NCBI GenBank assembly: GCA_023393235.1
Contig: JAEWMH010000143.1
Span: 1 to 24,079, forward strand
Origin: Bacillota bacterium
GTDB taxonomy: Bacteria; Bacillota; Bacilli; Paenibacillales; NBRC-103111
Direction: 5' to 3'
Length of the DNA: 24,079 nt
Part shown: one piece after another, positions 23,247 through 24,079 of the stretch
Numbering within the stretch: the stretch's first letter is position 1
Layout: every line of letters starts with the position of its first letter
Notes under the pieces: generated by a model
What the model saw: only the letters and a program-made list of their open reading frames with translations
The model's database searches: none
What the model was told of the DNA's origin: nothing
Position numbers and translations under genes: made by a program

Positions 23247-23310
23247 AAACCGGCCTTGCCGGTTTCGAGGCTTCCATAACAAATCCGGCCTCTGGCCTGG
23301 ACCTTGTTAT
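23247..23310 (+). repeat. Two-stem structured repeat, copy B2
   Basis: Stem 1: AAACCGGC (23247-23254) pairs with GCCGGTTT (23258-23265) around CTT. Linker CGAGGCTTCC. Stem 2: ATAACAA (23276-23282) pairs with TTGTTAT (23304-23310), internal loop A/CC, TCC/GGA, then GGCC/GGCC. It ends 13 nt before the AGGAG of the beta-glucuronidase gene. Confidence 0.88.
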
Positions 23311-23338
23311 TACAGAGTAGAATAGGAGTGACTTAACC

Positions 23339-24079
23339 ATGCTGTACCCCAAAGATACCTGCTCCCGTGAAGTGAAGGAACTGTCCGGCGTGTGGCGATT
23401 TAAGGCTGATCTGGACAATGTGGGCCGCCAGGAGCAATGGTTTGCCCAGCCCCTGACGGACACCATTCCCATGCCCGTACCGGCCAGCTACAACGATATC
23501 ACCCAGGATATGGCCATCCGTGACCACATCGGCGATGTGTGGTATGAGGAAACCTTTCTCATCCCCCGCTCATGGAACGGCCAACGCATTATGCTCCGTA
23601 TAGGCAGCGCTTGCCATCATGCGGTGGTGTGGGTGAACGGAGCGGAGGCCGGCTCCCATAAGGGAGGTTTCCTGCCCTTCGAAATGGACATTTCCCACCT
23701 GGTCCGCTCCGGCGCAGAAAATCGTGTCACGATTGTCGTCAACAATATCCTTACCTGGCAGACCTTGCCCCCCGGCCGGATCAAAACCTTCGACGACCCA
23801 CGTCACCCGGAGGGGTATCAGATCCAGGAATACTTCCATGACTTCTACAATTATGCCGGTCTGCACCGTCCGGTGAAGCTGTATTGCACCCCCAAGGAGC
23901 ATATCCGGGACACGGCGGTAACCACGGAGGTGGAGGGCACCAATGGACTGGTCCACTACACAGTGGAATGCTCCGACCCCGAGACCGCTGTCCGGGTGAA
24001 GCTGACGGATGAGGCGGGCACAGTGGTGGCGGAGGCAAGCGGTGCGTCGGGAACCCTGACGGTGGAGAAGGCCAAGCTG
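23339..24079 (+). CDS. uidA: Beta-glucuronidase, GH2 family (3' truncated by the window)
   Basis: 247 codons are visible and the frame runs off the right edge. The start MLYPKDTCSREVKELSGVWR, the sugar-binding jelly roll with GDVWYEETFLIP, VVWVNGAEAGSHKGGFLPFE and NRVTIVVNN, and the junction HDFYNYAGLHRPVKLY follow Escherichia coli UidA closely (there FFNYAGIHRSVMLY). After that an immunoglobulin-like domain begins. The catalytic barrel with its two Glu lies beyond the window, so activity cannot be confirmed here. No signal peptide: cytoplasmic. It would release glucuronic acid from beta-glucuronides. AGGAG (23324-23328) is 10 nt before the ATG. Structured repeats occupy most of its leader. 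Confidence 0.9.
   Translation, partial: MLYPKDTCSREVKELSGVWRFKADLDNVGRQEQWFAQPLTDTIPMPVPASYNDITQDMAIRDHIGDVWYEETFLIPRSWNGQRIMLRIGSACHHAVVWVNGAEAGSHKGGFLPFEMDISHLVRSGAENRVTIVVNNILTWQTLPPGRIKTFDDPRHPEGYQIQEYFHDFYNYAGLHRPVKLYCTPKEHIRDTAVTTEVEGTNGLVHYTVECSDPETAVRVKLTDEAGTVVAEASGASGTLTVEKAKL

Overview
The window reads as a piece of a Paenibacillus-like, spore-forming Gram-positive chromosome. Support comes from purine-rich Shine-Dalgarno sites, frequent TTG/GTG starts, an Sda sporulation checkpoint protein, an AbrB-family regulator, a GltC-type LysR regulator, an S-layer (SLH) protein, and an LplB/LplC-type sugar importer with a membrane-bound AraC regulator. I see no rRNA, tRNA, CRISPR array, transposase or phage gene.

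Layout. 1-1372: the 3' end of a sensor histidine kinase, a strong hairpin, then on the minus strand a small conserved protein and a membrane-anchored cupredoxin. 1671-4028: a tight plus-strand trio: a DedA membrane protein fused to a NERD-like domain, a thioredoxin-fold protein with one active-site Cys, and a metallo-beta-lactamase-fold hydrolase. The trio is bracketed by two inverted copies of a 55-59 bp palindromic element. 4248-5841: a small MPN-repeat membrane protein, a minus-strand AbrB-zinc-HTH regulator, and a small overlapping gene pair ending in sda. 5967-12616: two chemoreceptors flank a divergent pair, gdhA (NADP glutamate dehydrogenase) and a gltC-like regulator. The second chemoreceptor carries the residue pattern of amino-acid-binding dCache domains, so this block may be built around glutamate/amino-acid supply.

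12950-24079 is a carbohydrate locus, all on the plus strand: two permeases, a lipoprotein binding protein, a transmembrane AraC regulator, a GH94 phosphorylase, an SLH surface protein and the 5' part of a GH2 beta-glucuronidase. No ATPase is present, so the importer probably borrows a shared one encoded elsewhere. Inferred sequence: oligosaccharide capture, import, then intracellular phosphorolysis and beta-glucuronide hydrolysis. The substrate is not fixed by the sequence.

The most striking non-coding signal is a family of two-stem repeats present as tandem pairs directly before the ribosome binding sites of both the GH94 and GH2 genes. Both stems show paired, compensatory base changes between copies. 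That implies a conserved RNA (or cruciform) structure that I do not recognise.
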